Below, one piece after another: positions 62,279 through 64,000 of a stretch of 64,000 nt of DNA (its first letter is position 1; every line of letters begins with the position of its first letter). The notes beneath the pieces were generated by a model that had not been told where the DNA came from, searched no databases, and saw only the letters and a list, made by a program, of their open reading frames with translations. This stretch comes from Micromonospora ureilytica (GTDB lineage Bacteria > Actinomycetota > Actinomycetes > Mycobacteriales > Micromonosporaceae), in contig NZ_JADOTX010000001.1 in assembly GCF_015751765.1 (NCBI RefSeq), positions 6,820,001-6,884,000 of the forward strand, in the 5' to 3' direction. The translations under genes were made by a program, and so were the position numbers.

Positions 62279-62644
62279 AAGCCATCCCCTCGTGCCCTGC
62301 TTCCCGGACTACCTCGTCCGGCTAACGGCCTCATGACTCCTCCGGTTACCGTGCCATGCATGTGCCAGCAGCCGGTACCCCGGGCCGTGACCAGCGGGCA
62401 CGGACTGCCTGCATTGAGTTGGCTCACGAGACCCATGTCGGCCGCGATCTTCGTCCTCCCGCACTGACGATGCGTCGGCACTTGCTCCGCAGGCGCGCGC
62501 CTGGCGCAGTCTCATTCAGCCCTAAATACGCCGAACTCCGGCCTTCGACGGTAAGAGATGCTGAGAGGTGTTTGCGGAGGCGGCGGCGGGTCCGGGTAGT
62601 TAGATCGAGGGAAGCAACTTGATCTCCTAGTGCGCGTGTCGCCT
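62279..62644. other. Stretch downstream of the integrase, no gene seen
   Basis: No convincing reading frame, tRNA or terminator was found in these 366 bp. An attachment site is expected near the 3' end of an integrase gene, so an att junction could lie here. I cannot identify its core. Confidence 0.35.
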
Positions 62645-64000
62645 TCACAGATGAGCAGACTGACGTGGGACGGGCCGATGTTCGGCACCTTGAAGCAGGT
62701 TGTCGCCAGACCCATCTGGCGAGTTCTTAAGGCGAGGTTGAGCGACGGTCGCCCGGCGACCTCGAACGACGCGTACCAAACCCTCTGCCGCCAGCAGCGC
62801 CACGCCGCGGTGAGCGGTACCGACCGAAACGCCAAGCGCCGTAGCCAGCTCGGCAACCGCAGGGAGTTGGTCGCCGGGCCGAAGCTGACCATTGGCGATC
62901 TGCTCGCGCAGGCCAGCGGCTATCGCTTGGTACGGGCTGGTCGACACAATGCCTTGAGTTGGCGTGACTGGTCGCGGCGGCATCCGAGCGGCCAGCGTCC
63001 CTGCCGCCCGTTGGTCCGACTCCGACAGCCAGGCTGCGTACACCCTGAGGGTCGTTGTCCCACCGCCGCCATGACCAAGCCGGCCGGCGACCGTCCGTAC
63101 GTCAACGCCAGCGTTTATCAGCTCGGTTGCCGAGTAGTGCCGCAGTGCGTGAATGTGGCTGTCGATGCCGAGCCGGGTTGCGAGCCGGCCGTACCGCTGA
63201 GTAATGGTGTCGGGTCGGTAGCCACGGCTGTTGTCCGGTTCGGGGGAGAAGACGTAATCGGCAGTGTCGGCGTCAGCGCCGAGCTGCGCCAGGCGGTCAA
63301 GGTACCGACCGCGCAGCTCACGCAGCACTTCGATCGTCTCGGGGTCGAGAGCCACCCGCCGCTGCTGGTGCGTCTTGGTGTCCTTCTCCCGCAGCTCGCC
63401 GTGTTCGTCCAGGTAGGCGCTGCGCCGCAGCGTCAGCACACCGGCGTCCAAGTCGAGATGCTGCCAGCGCAGCGCACACAGTTCACCGCGCCTGGCGCCC
63501 GTCGTCATGGCAAGCCAGACCAGCGCGCCCCAGTCAGGGTCACGCCACGCTTTATTGATGATGCGCGCGGCTTCGGCCGGGTTTGGCGGTTGCGGGTCGG
63601 GGTGCGGCGGCGCAGGGGGCTCGGCCTGTCCGGCGGGGTTGACGGCGATCCAGCGCCACCGGACGGCGCGACTGAGCGCACCACTGAGGATCCAGTGAAT
63701 CTGGCGCACGGACGAAGCGCTGAGCGGCTTGCAGACGTGCGGCCGGCACTTCGCCGTGCAAGTGTGTTCACCTTCTACGCGGTGTTTCACGTACGCCTTA
63801 CCGCCGCACCAGTCGCGGCAGCGACGGAGGCTCGCGTAGAACGACTCCAACGTCTCGGCGTCGAGTCGGCCAACCGGCAGGTTGCCCAGCACTGGCCGTA
63901 CGTGCTTGTTGAGCTTGTTGACGTAGCCCATACGGGTGGTGGCCTCGATGTCGGCCACCTCAAGCCATCGGTCTAGAAGCTGGTCGAGCGTGGCGCGTGT
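62645..64000 (-). CDS. Tyrosine integrase fused to a GntR DNA-binding domain, start outside window
   Basis: The visible 451 residues run off the right edge; the N-terminus lies beyond it. A core-binding SAM-like domain (TTRMGYVNKLNKHVRPVLGNLPVGRL) with a Cys-rich insert precedes the catalytic domain: R in TTGARRGELCALRW, HALRH, LGHGG and the nucleophile Tyr in LRVYAAW. The last part (TSPYQAIAAGLREQIANGQLRPGDQLPAVAELATALGVS in part) is a GntR winged helix. Most integrases lack this. It probably mobilises an element to the right of the window. Confidence 0.9.
   Translation of the reverse strand, partial: TRATLDQLLDRWLEVADIEATTRMGYVNKLNKHVRPVLGNLPVGRLDAETLESFYASLRRCRDWCGGKAYVKHRVEGEHTCTAKCRPHVCKPLSASSVRQIHWILSGALSRAVRWRWIAVNPAGQAEPPAPPHPDPQPPNPAEAARIINKAWRDPDWGALVWLAMTTGARRGELCALRWQHLDLDAGVLTLRRSAYLDEHGELREKDTKTHQQRRVALDPETIEVLRELRGRYLDRLAQLGADADTADYVFSPEPDNSRGYRPDTITQRYGRLATRLGIDSHIHALRHYSATELINAGVDVRTVAGRLGHGGGGTTTLRVYAAWLSESDQRAAGTLAARMPPRPVTPTQGIVSTSPYQAIAAGLREQIANGQLRPGDQLPAVAELATALGVSVGTAHRGVALLAAEGLVRVVRGRRATVAQPRLKNSPDGSGDNLLQGAEHRPVPRQSAHL

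Noticed and set aside
62424..62648. Minus-strand 74-codon frame downstream of the integrase
   Set aside because: Arg/Ser-rich sequence without a ribosome binding site or family resemblance.

Overview
The window is GC-rich actinobacterial DNA, most likely from Micromonospora or a close relative in the Micromonosporaceae. This is inferred from codon bias, frequent GTG starts, very short leaders and the gene families present. No rRNA, tRNA or CRISPR array was seen.

Layout. 0-7.4 kb: the end of a lactonase-like gene, a membrane-anchored VWA protein, a polyprenyl glycosylphosphotransferase, and a MarR regulator between two SpoIIE-type phosphatases. 7.5-13 kb: a xylose locus with a ROK repressor divergent from xylA-xylB across a near-consensus promoter, then an MFS transporter. 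13-13.5 kb: a gene-free stretch of inverted and G/C-rich tandem repeats. 13.5-19.8 kb: an alpha-glucoside operon on the minus strand (binding lipoprotein, two permeases, LacI regulator, GH13 glucosidase) with a textbook LacI operator upstream. 20-25 kb: an M23 peptidase, TspO, and a four-gene cluster of nucleotidyltransferase, BON, metallophosphoesterase and small hydrophobic protein, then a kinase, an SDR and an epimerase. 26-29.3 kb: murR-murQ cell-wall recycling and a primary-like sigma factor. 29.4-34 kb: an NlpC/P60 peptidase and many small conserved genes. 34.5-35.8 kb: DAHP synthase behind a leader peptide containing Tyr, Trp and Phe and an intrinsic terminator, which looks like ribosome-mediated attenuation. 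36-47.5 kb: a catalase-fold protein, an M16 peptidase pair, asd, an F420-type oxidoreductase, TMEM175, CBS, an SCP2-like protein with a debranching enzyme, and PlsC. 47.6-55.7 kb: signalling genes (a two-component system with an extra kinase-like protein, a STAS protein, an ECF sigma factor with its membrane partner).

From about 55.7 kb to the end the content looks accessory: long gene-poor stretches, visibly lower GC in places, an HTH regulator divergent from two tiny genes, a HEPN-motif protein, a DUF5677 protein, and a tyrosine integrase fused to a GntR DNA-binding domain that runs off the right edge. This is the best place to look for an uncharacterised defence or conflict module.

Recurring themes. 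At least nine start codons, including that of the aromatic leader peptide, lie 6-7 nt after a TANNNT hexamer, which suggests leaderless transcripts. A 59-bp intergenic hairpin repeat occurs twice in opposite orientations with a related third copy. The alpha-glucosidase has no ATG, GTG or TTG start that preserves its essential N-terminus, and CTG with a good ribosome binding site is the best candidate.
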